NCBI GenBank assembly: GCA_014058105.1 | Contig: JACGCM010002624.1 | Span: forward strand, 992,001 to 1,056,000 | Origin: Kingdonia uniflora | Taxonomy: Eukaryota > Streptophyta > Magnoliopsida > Ranunculales > Circaeasteraceae | DNA length: 64,000 bases | Reading direction: 5' to 3' | In this document: piece after piece, positions 32,113 through 44,641 of the stretch | Position numbering within the stretch: the first letter of the stretch is position 1 | Layout: each line of letters starts with the position of its first letter | Translations under genes and position numbers: made by a program | The notes under the pieces: model-generated | What the model saw: only the letters and a program-made list of their open reading frames with translations | Database searches by the model: none | What the model was told of the DNA's origin: nothing

Positions 32113-33710
32113 TGTGGCAATTTATCAAACACTTGGGGTTCTCAAACCCAACAAAAAAACTCAAAAAATATTTAATGGAGTTTGGAGAGACTTTGAGATG
32201 ATAACATTATACACTTAATTTACTACTATTGTCTGATAATGTTTTGAAAGGGAATCACTGAATTACACCAAATGATATGGCATTCTTTGCTGTACGATGC
32301 AACTATGTTTATTCTATGTTTTAGGCACAGGCGAAACTAGATGCGAACAAGCTCTAGAGTTGGAAATCGACTGGTTAAGAGAGCTAGACTGTGACGAAGA
32401 ACATGGGAGGTGTACTGAGGACTAAAATTCGTAGCTCGAATAGTCTCTTACATCAAATGTATATGTGACACAAACAATTGCAAACATATAATATAAAGTG
32501 ACACGAGTTTAGCGTGGAAACCTCTGAATAAGTAAAAACCACGACCTCAACTTGAGAATTTAGTAAGAGAACTTTATTGCTCGAGTCTCTTAGAGTTTAC
32601 AATAATTAAAATCCTGAGAGTAGATTGCCTCAGTATAGCTTATCTCTTTAATCTTATATCCTGTTTCATATCTCCATTGTTCTGTCCTATTTATAGATCT
32701 CATCATCAGTTCATGTGTGTCAACACGTTCTCCTAGATTGGGGAAAAGAGTGGAGGTAGACGTTCTACAGATTGGGAGAAAGAGTAGAGGTTTTTCTTGT
32801 AACTGTCAGTTCGTGGGAGCAAGTGTCCTAACTTATTCTTCTGTATTATTGAAGTGTTCGAGCCACAGTGTATTTTTAGTTCGTGGTCCATGGGTGTATG
32901 TCCTCCAAATTTTTCGTGAGCCTAGTATTGTAGTACTTCGTTGTTAATGTACCTCAAGGGCCAGGTGTCAACATCGATAGTAGTTCGCTGTTAATGTACT
33001 CAAGGGCCAGGTGTCAACATCGATAGGGTGTATGTCCTCCAAATTTTAAATTTTACATGAGCGCCTATTGTAGTAGTTTGTTATTAATGTAGTTCGTTAT
33101 TAATGTAGCTCAAGGAACAGGTCCTACAGGAGATGATGAAGTTACGAAGACAAGCGTAAAACAAGAGGAGTGCAAAGGGCTTAAAGCTTTAAATCCTTAC
33201 ACAAAAAGGGGGATGAGGCGCTAAAAAACCTAATCAGTGTAGAAGGGAAAACCAATCTGTAATCCCCTTTTGAATGTGTGCAAGCAGCTATTTACAGAGG
33301 AATAATTCTAAACAAAAGCACCTAACTAAATCACCGTCAGTAATTTCTCAAGAGACCGTATCAGTTATTTCTCCAGAGACCTTACGCATAAAAGAAATCA
33401 ATATTGCAACACTGAGAATGACCAAGCACAGGGTTCAGCCAAATGAAAGTGATTATCTATTGGCGCGAAGCCAACAAAATAAGATAAACATTAATTTCAA
33501 GGACATAAACAGTTACATATAGCATAAGTTTGACAATAACAGATCACCAGATATTGTTTTAGAAAGAAACAAGGACATAAACTCCACAGCAATCCACATC
33601 ATATCCACCCAAATTCACCCCTCGCAAAGTATAATAATTCACTTAAGAAAACATAATGTATGGGGGAGAGAGAAAAGATCTTTAGTCCAAACAGCATTGA
33701 GACTGCATAC
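32113..33710. other. Intergenic DNA between PPR and ADF genes, with short repeats
   Basis: Holds the divergent 5' flank of the PPR gene. Near 32500-32560 is a GCGTGGAAACC...AAAACCACGACC stretch of a kind common at plant retroelement ends. At 32890-33120 there is a nest of short direct repeats (separate entry). The right end is the ADF 3' UTR. Confidence 0.4.
32888..33120. repeat. Nested short direct repeats
   Basis: The segment GGGTGTATGTCCTCCAAATT occurs at about 32890 and 33027. Within it, GTTAATGTA-CTCAAGGGCCA occurs twice (about 32944 and 32991), followed each time by GGTGTCAACATCGATAG. ATTAATGTAG occurs twice more near 33082-33110. The pattern fits repeated slipped or unequal duplications. 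Confidence 0.7.
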
Positions 33711-36700
33711 TCAGTTGGCACGGCTTTTAATCACATCAAGACCCATTTCAGTTGGATCAGTTGCTTGCAGCTCAACCTGAATACCGTCAAGTTCTCTCTT
33801 GAATCTTTCCTTGGAACTAGCGTAAATCATTTTGCTTCTCACCCTTGACATATCAGGAGACCTTGATACACGAAAAGAGGTAAGAACATGAGCAATGGGT
33901 GGTTAATGAGTTGGTGCACAATATTTTAACAAAATGGGGATACTAGAAACAACTCTAATTTGACGAGAATGGATCTCGCTAACCTCTGGAATTCAGTTAT
34001 ATGGTAAACAGTACAGAGACTTTTTGAAAAACAATTGATAATGAAGTAGCAATTCAAATGGTTCTTAGAAACTCCACAGGTATCTAATTCCATTACACTT
34101 TTTTTCCTCATTACTTAAAATAATAAGGAAAAAAGGATAAGAAATATTTGTTTTCTATTTTTATGTTGTCTCAGTCAGAATATCTCAATTCAAGGTCAAG
34201 AGAGTCATAAACAGACATCTCAAATCGTAGTGTCAACATAAACAGAGATGACAGGATATCACTCTTAATAGAGAAAAGAAAGCGATTTCTTGAAAATTTA
34301 CTTGTGCCAAAGATTGACTATTTAGACTAGAAATGTGCCACAACAAGTATTATCAGGAAAAAGAAAAACATATACTCTATTTCACATTAGGTTATTTTTT
34401 TCAGTAATTTAACTAATAATAAGCGAATAAAAATAAAACTCTATGATAGATCTAGTATGACTTCATTTTGAAAATCTTGAAGTGCCTTTTAAGATCTGTT
34501 AAAAAGTATATAATATGATGCTTGCAGCATAGAAGGCGTATTTGGCTACATTGAACTTCAATCTGAGTGACTTGTTACTGTAGTAACTTGTTACGCAAGT
34601 ACATCATTGGGGGTTTGGGGTGTAATTTTCTCTTAAGAAAAGGGTCTCTTATTATATACAAGTTATAATCTCAGTAACAAAGTGAAAACCCAAACACAAA
34701 TTACGCAAGTAGGTAAAATTACATTTATTTTAAGTTTCAATATACTCCGCTTAGTATCACGAGAATACCATCACAAATCAATGATTTCGGTTTATTTCTT
34801 TTGATCCAGCAATTGCTAACATTGGATCAAAGAAAATAAACCAAAACGCTTGAGTTGTGGAGGTATTCGCGGGTAATCAAGTAAAGCCTTAACTGGGATA
34901 TTACGTAATCGCTATTTCGTTTCTTAATCTATTTACCCTTTGTTTCTCCCATAACTACTTTTGATTTTTAGCATAATTTCCACAATTACCAGACGAAGAA
35001 AAACATATTAAACCTACCATGCAATGAAGACAATCTTGCTCTTCTGGCAATTTTCTTCTGTAACGAAGTCAAAATCATACACAGCGTATCGGCATTCATT
35101 CTCAGGAAGACTTGCAGCAAAATCATCGTAGCTTTCAGTGGGCTCACCAACCTTCTCCACAACAACCTCCTTTGTCTTCTCCTCTATCTTGTATACTATG
35201 AAGCGATAAGTTCTTTTCGCCTTCAGTTCCAAAAACCTCAGCTTGCAATCATCATGCACAGCCATTCCAGACACTGCATTAGCCTGTTAATACAATGAAA
35301 AATAAATAAAATTATACAAACTACACTACTGATGATCTAATTTGGTTTTGGATCCCTGAAAAAGTTCAGCTACAATACATTGAAAACCCTTACAACACAA
35401 CTACTATGGAGTTCTAAAACTCAAGAGGAAACTTTTGGGCACGCAAATTACACAGCTTACAGAAGGCATGTAACCTACGCAAAATATACCTAATAGAGTT
35501 TCAAGTTATCAATCAACCCATGATCTAATATGAATGCTATATAATTGCCATAATGTATATATAAAACTAATAAAATACAATTTCTATGAAGATCTAAATC
35601 AAAAGAATCCACTCAGGAATGTGAAATAAAACACTAGAAGGACAGAAGAGTTGCATGCAAAAAACTCATTCAGTAACTATCAAACTGCTGTAGAGTACCA
35701 TCATTTTTTACACAATTTTATCTTAATTGGACACATAATGCCAACCCAATCTAATGGATCAAGATAATACTCATGCACATCAAACAATCAGTTATGTGCA
35801 TACTAATAATAATGCACGTATAATTTAGTTATTTTCACAATAGAAAGGAGTAATTTAGCTTTCAAAGCATTGCTAATCCATGATTTGTCTTTGGTGATGC
35901 ACATGCAAATACTAGGTGTGTTACAGTTGAAATTACCACTCCAAATAGCAAAACAAAAAAACACTTATAGATGTTTTATTTTGTTTTCAATAAAAATAGT
36001 CTTACAGTGAAAAGTACCAAAAAGGAATCTTTTTAGACTCTTGACACTTGAGATCGGTGTGACTAGTGAAGATAGCACAAGCAACAACCAAAATCTAACT
36101 AAAGCCCAAATATGTGAATAGAGAGACAAACAAATCCACAAGTCAAACTAAAAACCCATAAATTAAGATGCAAAAGTTCAACTAAAATCGTAGTAGCAGG
36201 ACCCAAATATATCGTATAAACGTTACATTAAAGCTCCCCAAATCAAGATTTTGGAGTCCACGATCCTAAATGAGACTACCCTTTGTTTCCCTTATAACAA
36301 ATCGACGAATCAATCGATTATAAACTTCATTTCTATATTTTTTCATGGATATCATCCTCAAATCAAAGCTTATATCTTCCATTCCATCATCACATCCACA
36401 CTCAAATCAAACTAAACCCCATCAAAACCAACAAACCCTAGCTACAAAACAACTAAACACCCTTCAAACATTTCCGATCGGACTAAAACCAAATCAGATC
36501 TACAAACTAATCATCACCCACACAAATTACATACAAATTACACTGATGTCACCGATCACATCACGAATCACACCCAAATCTCCCAAATCAACAGACCAAA
36601 CCACTAATTTCCCAGACAATAACAGATCAATCATCGCCATCAATCACAAATTACACTAAAATCAGTCCAAAATCAGTCAAATTAGATAAAAATCGAAACC

Positions 36701-36728
36701 CTAAAAATAGCCTAGAGAGACTCACCAT
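33711..36728 (-). CDS. ADF: Actin-depolymerizing factor (ADF/cofilin), subclass I
   Basis: Three exons: 36726-36728 (only the ATG), 35018-35283 and 33711-33861. They sum to 420 bp, 139 residues plus stop, the normal length for plant ADFs. The protein begins [16 protein letters not shown], with the Ser6 that plant ADFs phosphorylate. It continues with [40 protein letters not shown], the actin-binding segment [20 protein letters not shown] and [20 protein letters not shown], and ends KSRAN. It severs and depolymerizes actin filaments in the cytoplasm. Splice sites are clear: ATG-GTGAGT, ACAG-GCTAATG, GCATG-GTAGGT and CAAG-GTCTCC. An intron right after the start codon (1442 bp here) is a known feature of plant ADF genes, where it often enhances expression. 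Intron 2 is 1156 bp. No defect seen. Confidence 0.95.
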
Positions 36729-36832
36729 TGTTGGAGAAGACCAAGATAGCTTTTCAGCAAATTTAGGGCACAAATACACGAGCAAATTTAGAGAAAGAGA
36801 GAGACTTTGGTTTGCTTATTATGAGTTATGAG

Positions 36833-36880
36833 TCTCTCTCTCTCTCTCTCTCTTTAAAACTCTCTCTCTCTCTCTCTCTA
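36833..36880. repeat. Interrupted (CT)n microsatellite in the ADF 5' region
   Basis: Two CT runs separated by TTTAAAA lie about 105-150 bp upstream of the ADF ATG. They read as GA repeats on the coding strand, within the likely 5' UTR or core promoter. Confidence 0.85.
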
Positions 36881-37277
36881 AAAGACGATGATGTTCACAT
36901 GACCACAGAGAGAAAGTACGCCGCACCAATCATGTATCGCCACGTGTGTTACAGCTGGAAAAGCCTCAACAATTGCTTGTTTCAAAGGAAATGCTTGGAG
37001 TGTGTATCAAATTACGAAATTGCCATAACTTATTTGTAAACAATAGTGACCTATCTCTTGAATGTTGATTGTATAGAAAAGGGAGTAATTTAGGTTATTT
37101 TACACCCATATAGAAAGGTCGTATTTTTACGTAATACATAACATTTTCGAGACCTTCGTATGGAAACAATGCAATTGTTTTTCATAGTCGTTCAAGAGTT
37201 TTTTTTTTTTTAGTATACTGATTGAATTGAACGCATGGATACTGGCAGCTATATAATTAAATTGCAGTTATAAAATT

Positions 37278-37423
37278 TTTCTACAAGTATTGTCGACGTT
37301 GAGAAATAGAAAGCGGTGTTTATTTGAAATATATTTTTTCAGAAAAAATTTCTATAAGTATTGTCGACGTTGAGAAAAGCGGTGACTGCAGTGTTTATTT
37401 GAAATAGATTTTTTCAGTCGGAA
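37278..37423. repeat. Tandem duplication of about 72 bp
   Basis: Two adjacent copies each contain AGTATTGTCGACGTTGAGAAA, GCGGTG, GTTTATTTGAAATA and TTTTTTCAG. The second copy has a short insertion (GACTGCA). Confidence 0.8.
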
Positions 37424-37839
37424 ATAAATACATTAAAATGGTTATTATCCATGGTAGGTAAAATGGGGTGGCCTCAGAAATAAAGAGAGATTGCTTTTGG
37501 TGTGCGTTGAATGTACGCACGATGTTTTAATTTTCAAAGAAATACGGAGATATATTGTTTAATTAGTCAAAAGTACATGTTCTCAATTGTATTCTTATAA
37601 ACTACTTGAGGCCCTACTTATTGTTTTAATGGTATCAATCAAAGGAAAAGTATCATCATTGATAAGAGCATATGCAGCAACTAGGTGGGTGAAATCACCC
37701 CACAGTAGTTTCCCCCCAAAATAAGATGAATTCTCCTCAGTGTAATTTTAAACTACGTTGTAGAGCTTACGGTTTGGGTTTGTTGGTAGTACATATTTTC
37801 TTGTACAAAAATAATAAAAAATGTAAAGATTTGAACACT

Positions 37840-37956
37840 TGACCTTAACCATTTTTTCTTGTACTTAACCATTTGGAGGACCCAAATTTACATAAAAAAT
37901 ATGAGGCCCTAGGCGGTCACCTCTTGCGCCTATAGCTAGGGTCGTCCCTGATCACG
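37840..37956 (-). mobile_element. hAT-like element end
   Basis: On the minus strand the terminus reads CAGGGACGACCCTAGC, followed by TATAGGCGCAAGAGGTGACC and GCCTAGGGCCTC. This resembles the ends of plant hAT-type elements (CAGGGCCGGC..., with ...GGCGACCGCCTAGGGCC). The other end was not found, so the extent is unknown. Confidence 0.35.
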
Positions 37957-40288
37957 GGTCATTGACCCGAGCCTATCTAACTCATTTAATAAAAAGGGTC
38001 GGATTAAGGTTTACCTTAAATAGTTCAGGTTGAGCCGTGACCAGTTTAAGTTGGATTTGGGCTAATTGTAATATATGGTTTCTTCTAAATAGATGTTGAA
38101 TTGCTTAATGTTGTTTATATTTATTTACTTAATGAACTGATGTTTTGACCTACTGTTTTGAACTTTTTTTTACTGTTGCTTTTAAATTTCTCTATTTGAT
38201 GAACAGTTGTTTTGAGATATTTGTTTTGAAATGCCTACAAGACTCAATGTTGTCGGTGTTGCAAATATTGTTTAATATGCTGAAGTGTTTTATGTTACTT
38301 GTTGAAATTGTTTTAATGTGCTGAACTTTTGTCTGTTACTTGTTTTATAACTTGTATAAAGTGTTAGTTTTTGTTACTTACAGAATGCACTGATGTTTTG
38401 TTAATTGTGTAAATGTATAAACTATTATAAATGTTAAATTATATTATACTGGATTGTTGTTGTTGTTGACGTTGATGTTGGGTAAATTGTTTAATTTTTA
38501 AACGGATTAAGACCCATAAGCCAACCCAAATCCGACCCAATATTTAAACATGTCAAAAAGGTCAGATAGAGTTGACATGTTTAACTCGTGATCGAGTTTG
38601 GGTATGTATTTATGACCCGTTTAGTTAAACCGGTCGGGTTGGGTTTGCATTTTTGACCTATAAACCTGTTATGACCCGACTTGTTTAACCTTCTCTCTCT
38701 CTGGCTTCTCTTCAGTATTCTCCCTCCTACGCAAAACCCTATCTCTCTCTCTTTCTTTCTCTCGCGCGCCTCTCTTTTCCCTCCTATTTTAAATTCTGAT
38801 ATTATATATAGTCAATAAGAAAATTGTGAGAGATAACAACACATTCAATATGAACTGACAACTCTCCCAATCTGATATTTAATGAACGAATTTGAGTCTC
38901 CTAGATACATAGGTCTCACAGTTACAAAGTAGTAATCACTTTTTTTTAGTAGGCACAAAGTGGTAATCAGACTCATTCTCGATCAAGGAATAGAGCACAT
39001 AGTTCAGAATTTCTTGGCCAAGACCTTGTATCAGGTACTTTTATATCTACATCCTACATTGGTTTATTAGTTGTTATAATTTAATTGGGCCTATATAAAA
39101 GTAAGCATAAAAAAAAGGGGGGAATATTATCCATCAATTTAGAGGCTTATTAAAAGAATCTATCAAAACGCTTTTGCTTTCAACACTTGCTAAAAAGCTA
39201 ATAAAGAATAGAAGACAATCCTAACTTATAAATCTGCTGCTTTATGTTCTAATTGGAAAAAATAACATAAAACTATATTTATATTATGTATGAGTATTTT
39301 AAAGAATTAACGGGGTCGTAGTTTTTTGCAACTTTATGAGTATTTGAGGTTTTGGATTGCAATAAAATATAGTAATAGTTCGTAAATTGGCATCAGAAAT
39401 CTTTCTGACCAATTTTTTATTTGGTATATTAAGCAGAGCCTACTCATGTAAATTATGGTCTAAGATATAGCATTACAATTTGTTTGTATATTATTGTTTC
39501 ATGTACAATGTGCCTTAAAGTATGATCCATACTTTGATGAGAAAACCCAAACCAAAACAAACCGCACTTCCCTTAGTCAACAAAACCATCATCTCCAAGA
39601 AAGAAAGCAAAAGAGAAACACAAAAGAAAAGGAAGGAAAGATAGAACATCAACACCACCCTATTCCTGCCCCCTTCTCTTTGTTTTCCATCTAAGCTTTC
39701 CCCTTTATGTTTCTTGCCGTAGTGAATTCGAAGACGGTGAGAATTTAAGATTGTTACCAAAGTGCAGCCATGCTTTCCACCTTACATGTATTGATACATG
39801 GCTCAAGTCTCACTCAAATAACCCACTGTGTCGAGTAAATATTGTATCCAATAGTTTAGAGAACTCCTTTGCGAGGTTTTGCCAGTTTAGAGAAGAGAGA
39901 AACTGTAATTAAAGTTCGAGACGGGAGAATTCAAACCATTAGACGATCAGTCTTAATGGATAATACCTCTTTAGGCCATATTTCGATCCCAGATTGACGG
40001 TGCATAAGTGAAGATGATGATCCTCAGACTCGGGATTATAGTTTTAAGCCGCGAACTCATTTTTGCTAATTTCTCCCCTAAGGGAAATAGTGTCATTTCC
40101 AGAGCAACTAGCAACTATTATTAGAAATAAGGTACACGACCTTTTTAAGAGTCACAGTAGGTCCAATTCTTATTATTAATAGAGGTCGGAAGCATACCAG
40201 AAATCCTTGACATTCTTTCTTACAATAAAAAAGAGCGTACATGGTGGTCTCATCTTCTTCCCCACCATCTTCATTGTTGACAGTTATA

Positions 40289-40708
40289 TGTAAAACATGA
40301 CAAGATCTATAAATAATTAGATCTAGAAGGACCTAGGACTTAATACGATAATCACGATTAACAATAATGCGAAAACATAATCACATACCTTGATCCATAG
40401 CTTGATTGATTGAGGTATGTATTTTTTGTTCGTCAGCGGCGGCGAGCGGTGACAACTAGGTTTTCTCTCCCTTAACCTTCTCTTTGAGATTATGTTTTAG
40501 TTGATGGGCTAAGCACACTTATATAGGTAGAGAGAATACTTAGTCTTCTATTTCAATCAGGATTACTTTCCATCAAAGTAGAGAGTTATAGGAAACCCTG
40601 ACCTCATTAACCAATAGGATTAGTTTTCTATTAGGACTTGGATCATCATGATTAGAAACCCATAATTACTAAAAGACCCTACTCATGTGGGGCATAATAA
40701 GTCTTACA
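40289..40708 (-). repeat. 3' LTR of the Copia element (420 bp)
   Basis: It starts TGTAAAACATGACAAG and ends GTCTTACA on the plus strand. It is nearly identical over its length to 44173-44592 and 45296-45715. The adjacent polypurine tract on the minus strand is CAAGTGGGAGAA (40709-40720). Confidence 0.95.
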
Positions 40709-41194
40709 TTCTCCCACTTGGCCCATATGAAGTAGTTTTGAAAATGATACTCGATAAAAATTTAGTTTGCAATTTTTTTTATTTTTTTTGACTCAAAATG
40801 GGTTCAACGATTAAACAACTGATACGCGCGCGATTTATATATCCAAGTCATACTATCTGTATTAGTCATCATAATACCAAAATCAAATAATTTACTAAAG
40901 CGAGTCATGGCGCTCTTATGCAATTTTGCGACACATTTCCTTCCATATACTATAACAATATTGAACTATTTAACTTGGTTCATAAGTGAGGTTTATAGGC
41001 ATTAACAAATAAGCCTATAAAAGGTCCATCAATAATGTCTTGTCAAAAGACTTTCCTCTTATCATTCATCCAATCACATACATGTGTACACATAATGGTA
41101 AACAGAAAAATATCATAAACATACTATAATAAGATCTCAATAAGATGTCTAGAGAAAACAATCAAACTAAAAATACATAACTATAAAGAAAAAT

Positions 41195-42224
41195 ATCATA
41201 GAATCCGCCCAAGACCCATACTCTGAACATGTTCTTTAAATGTCTTTGGCAATAATTTCTTAGTCAATGGATCTGGAACCATAAGCATTGTGCTTATGTG
41301 TTCCATAAATACTCGTTGTTTCTAAACAGACTCCTTGACTGGTAAATATTTTATCTCCATACCGAATCTCTCTAAAACTTTATTAATATAGGCTTTCTAA
41401 GACAGCCCTAACAATCCTCGTGCTCGATCTCGATAGATTTTAATTCCAATCACGTAAGATGCCTCACCTAAATATTACATTTCAAAGTTCTTAGAGAAAA
41501 ACTTTTTAGTCTGGTGAAGCAGACCAAGATCATTACTAGCAAGTAAGATATCATCAACATACAAAACCAAAAATATAAATTTACTCCCACTGACCTTGAG
41601 GTATATACATCGATCAACAATGTTTTCCTTAAAGCCAAAAGGAATAATGGTATCGTGAAACTTAATGTACCATTGGCGGAAAGCTTGTTTAAGACCGTAT
41701 ATTGATTTTTTAAGCTTACAAACCATATTTTCTTTCCCCTTTTCGGAGAAACCTTCAGGTTGATTCATATAGACTTCTTCATCTAAACTCCCATTTAGAA
41801 AAGCAGTTTTCACATCCATTTGGTGTAACTCTAAATCATAATGAGCCACCAATGCCATAATAATTCTAAGTGCGTCATTCTTTGATACAGGTGAGAAGGT
41901 CTCCTTGTAATCAATGCCTTTTTTCTGAGTGAAACCTTTGGCCACAAGTCGGGTTTTATATCATTTGATATTGCCATTACTGTCGCGCTTGGTCTTAAAG
42001 ACCCATTTGCAACCAACTTTCTTGTATCCTTTTGGCAATTCAACGAGATCCCAAACTTCATTTTGTTCCATTGATTTTAACTCATCTTTCATAGCATCAA
42101 TCCATTTAGTATAATTATTACTATCCATGGCTTGTGAAAATGAAACTGGATCCTTAATAGTTCCTATGTCAAATTCAGATTTCTGTAAGTACACCACATA
42201 GTCATCCAAAATAGCAGATCTCAT
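41195..42224 (-). pseudogene. Copia reverse transcriptase with deleted RNase H
   Basis: The 41961-42224 frame has WIDAMKDELKSMEQNEVWDL and CKWVFKTKRDSNGNIK, then an in-frame TGA (a likely CGA to TGA change). 41475-41945 continues MAKGFTQKKGIDYKETFSPV, LHQMDVKTAFLNGSLDEEVY, YGLKQAFRQWY and the catalytic YVDDILLASND. A frame change near 41475 leads to YLGEASYVIGIKIYRDRARG, a stop after LLGLS, and then the joint that lacks most of RNase H. Confidence 0.85.
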
Positions 42225-42317
42225 TTTCTGTTGGGATCGACGTGGTGCTATTTCTTATGGCGCCTCTATTATCGGTTCATTGGTGACAATCTCATTATGG
42301 AGTGGTTGATTGCCCAG

Positions 42318-43160
42318 TTATTGCTCGGTATTATCGATTTGATCAACAACCATATGAACAACAACAGGATTAGAAGTTATGGTTAATGGGACTTTCACCT
42401 TAACTTTCTCAATAACCACATTTCGTGATTCACTACTCCCACTAATTTCACCATTTTCAAGGAATCTTGCATTACCGGTTTCAACAATTCTCGTACTATG
42501 GGTAGGACAGTAAAACCTATATTCTTTGGACTTATCAGGATAACCAATAAAGTATCCACTGATAGTTTTAAGGCCCAATTTATTTTCATGTGGATTGTAA
42601 ATTCTAGTCTCCGCTGCACATCCCCAAACATGAAGATGTCTTAAACTAGGTTTTCTTCCAGTCCAAAGCTCGAATGGAGTTTTCAAAACTGCCTTACTAG
42701 GAACCCTATTTAATAAATATGCAGCGGTCTTTAGAGCTTCAATCCACAAAGATATGAGTAAAGTTGAATTACTTATCATACTCCTAACCATTTTCATTAA
42801 AGTACGATTACGCCTTTCAGCTACACCATTCTGCTGTGGCGTTCCTGGCATTGTGTATTGAGCACGAATACCAAGCTTCTCTAGGAGTTTGGCGAATGGG
42901 CCAGGGCACTGGCCCGATTCGTCATATCTACCATAGTATTCACCACCTCTATCTGACCTAATGACTTTTACCTTTTTGCCTAATTGTCTTTCAACCTCAG
43001 TAATGTATACATCAATGGCATTCACTGCTTGAGATTTTTTACTTAATAAATAGACATAACCATAACGTAAAAAGTCGTCAATAAAGGTGATAAAATATTT
43101 TTCTCCCATAAAACAAGGAGTGGTAAAATGTCCACAAATGTCTGTATGAATAATTTCAAG
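42318..43160 (-). pseudogene. Copia integrase, N-terminally truncated
   Basis: The frame carries IIHTDICGHFTTPCF (first catalytic Asp), FIDDFLRYGYVYLLSKKSQA, RSDRGGEYYGRYDESG, TPQQNGVAERRNRTLMKMVR (Glu present), and the C-terminal ELWTGRKPSLRHLHVWGC and SGYFIGYPDKSKEYRFY. The zinc-binding HHCC region upstream is gone; homology stops at about 43160. Confidence 0.9.
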
Positions 43161-44157
43161 AAGCTCACAAAATATTAATACTATGAATTATAGATAAATA
43201 AATAAAGTCATAATATAAGAAATTAAAACCAAATTATATTCCGATGATGAGCTAATAATATCATCACAAATCAACCTTTGGGTCTAAATTACAATATATA
43301 AAATGTCCACTCAAATAGTTATAACATTAATATAATAGGGCTAATTAAAAGTGTACGCCAAAATATGTAAGATCCTTCACCTTTGGGTTATTAGTTCCAA
43401 ACACAAACTAGAATAAATATCAATTACCCTATTTCAATTTATTAGTCTCGCAAAAGTCAATCCGCCTTTGGGAAAATTCATAATATTTTGAGATAAATAA
43501 ATCGTATTATATACTCGGTTTGATATCCATACATCATAATAGTTGGGTCACTTTGGTGACTTCCAACCGGCCAAAATCACAGATCTCAAATCGATATTAA
43601 ACATGGTCAATTTATTTCATGTAACTGAAAAATAACTCAAAAAACACGTATACTTTATAAGCATCTAAATACCTTATAAAGTAGTATTTATAATAAGTAC
43701 TTTGTATTCAAGAGTGACAGATCTCAAAATACTCAATTATTGAATTTTAAAAATACATTAACATGATGATACCTAGAGGGAGTTATTTGTATCTATATCA
43801 ACTTTATGGCGACCAAAAAAATCAAACCCTTCAAATTCTAATAATAAAATAAAATATTAAAATATTTGTTAAGGCTGCCACTAAAATAATTTATGCTAGT
43901 ATGACCAAACTCATGTTATGTTTGACAATAAATACCGCAATATTGTATATTCAAGAACAAACACCGATAGGACAACATAAAAAGTTAATACGAGAACAAC
44001 TAGTACTTTAAAGTTTAATGTTATACGGTGAAAAACCTAAATCATATCCGACGATCAATACCGAAAAAATTATAAAAGTTTATCTTGATCAAGATCACAT
44101 AACAACGAAACATAACACGAACAAATCAAAATTGTAAAATTGTAAAAGTCCAACATA
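43161..44157. other. AT-rich filler inside the Copia element
   Basis: About 1 kb lies where gag and protease should be. I see no gag, zinc knuckle or protease motif in any frame. Either foreign DNA replaced the genes or this is an untranslated leader of a non-autonomous derivative. Confidence 0.5.
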
Positions 44158-44170
44158 GCTCATGATACCA
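44158..44170 (-). other. Primer binding site
   Basis: The minus strand reads TGGTATCATGAGC, a variant of the Met-tRNA site TGGTATCAGAGC with one extra base, two bases from the LTR end. Confidence 0.8.
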
Positions 44171-44172
44171 CA

Positions 44173-44592
44173 TGTAAAACATGACAAAATCTATAAATAA
44201 TTAGATCTAGAAAGACCTAGGACTTAATACGATAATCACGATTAACAATAATGCGAAAACATAATCACATACCTTGATCCATAACTTGATTGATTGATGT
44301 ATGTCTTTTGTGTTCGTCAGCGGCGGCGAGCGGTGACAACTAGGTTTTTTCTCCATTAACCTTCTTTTTGAGATTGTGTTTTAGTTGATGGGATAGGCAT
44401 ACTTATATAGGTAGAGAGAGGACTTAGTCTCCTATTTTAATCAGGATTACTTTCCATCAAAGTAGAGAGTTATAGGAAACCTTGACCTCATTAACCAATA
44501 AGATTAGTTTCCTATTAGGACTTGGATCATCATGATTAGAAACCCATAATTACTAAAGGACCCTACTCATGTGGGCCATAATAAGTCTTACA
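44173..44592 (-). repeat. 5' LTR of the Copia element (420 bp)
   Basis: Same length and ends as the 40289-40708 LTR, with only scattered substitutions. On the minus strand it contains CCTATATAAGT, a plausible TATA box. Confidence 0.95.
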
Positions 44593-44641
44593 TTATACAC
44601 GTATACTCTTCTTAGCACTTATAAGATCATACATACTCTAG

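Larger units (their letters stand above)
36881..40283. other. Intergenic, repeat-derived DNA
   Basis: No supported gene. It contains a tandem duplication at 37278-37423, a possible hAT-type terminus near 37955, and a 37930-38690 stretch with repeated GGGTCA/TGACCC words and the inverted repeat ACATGTCAA...TTGACATGT (38547-38582). A CT-rich block at 38690-38790 resembles plant leader sequence but opens no gene. Confidence 0.45.
40284..44597 (-). mobile_element. Ty1/Copia LTR retrotransposon with TTATA target duplication, internally deleted
   Basis: The element spans 40289-44592 (4304 bp) between exact 5-bp repeats TTATA at 40284-40288 and 44593-44597. Two 420-bp LTRs (TGTAAAACATGAC...CTTACA on the plus strand) flank, on the minus strand, a primer site, AT-rich filler, integrase, reverse transcriptase and a polypurine tract. 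gag, protease and the integrase N-terminus are missing (break near 43160, replaced by about 1 kb of non-coding AT-rich DNA). The RNase H core is also deleted near 41325, where the frame jumps from GMEIKYLPVKESV to EHISTMLMVPDPLTKK. Stops occur in the remaining frames. It needs other elements to move, if it still can. Confidence 0.93.

Noticed and set aside
31973..32218. 81-codon plus-strand frame over the PPR start
   Set aside because: Shadow of the PPR coding sequence and its 5' flank on the opposite strand.
36345..36659. 104-codon open frame on the plus strand
   Set aside because: It lies wholly in intron 1 of the ADF gene on the other strand, is biased to Thr/Ser/Pro/His/Gln from AC-rich DNA, and has no homology features.
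38690..38800. CT-rich block like a plant 5' UTR
   Set aside because: No ATG with a sensible coding frame or splice donor follows on the plus strand.
39494..39760. Overlapping open frames on both strands (66 and 81 codons)
   Set aside because: Lys/Gln/Asn- or Leu/Phe-rich products of biased DNA, without promoter, splice or domain evidence.
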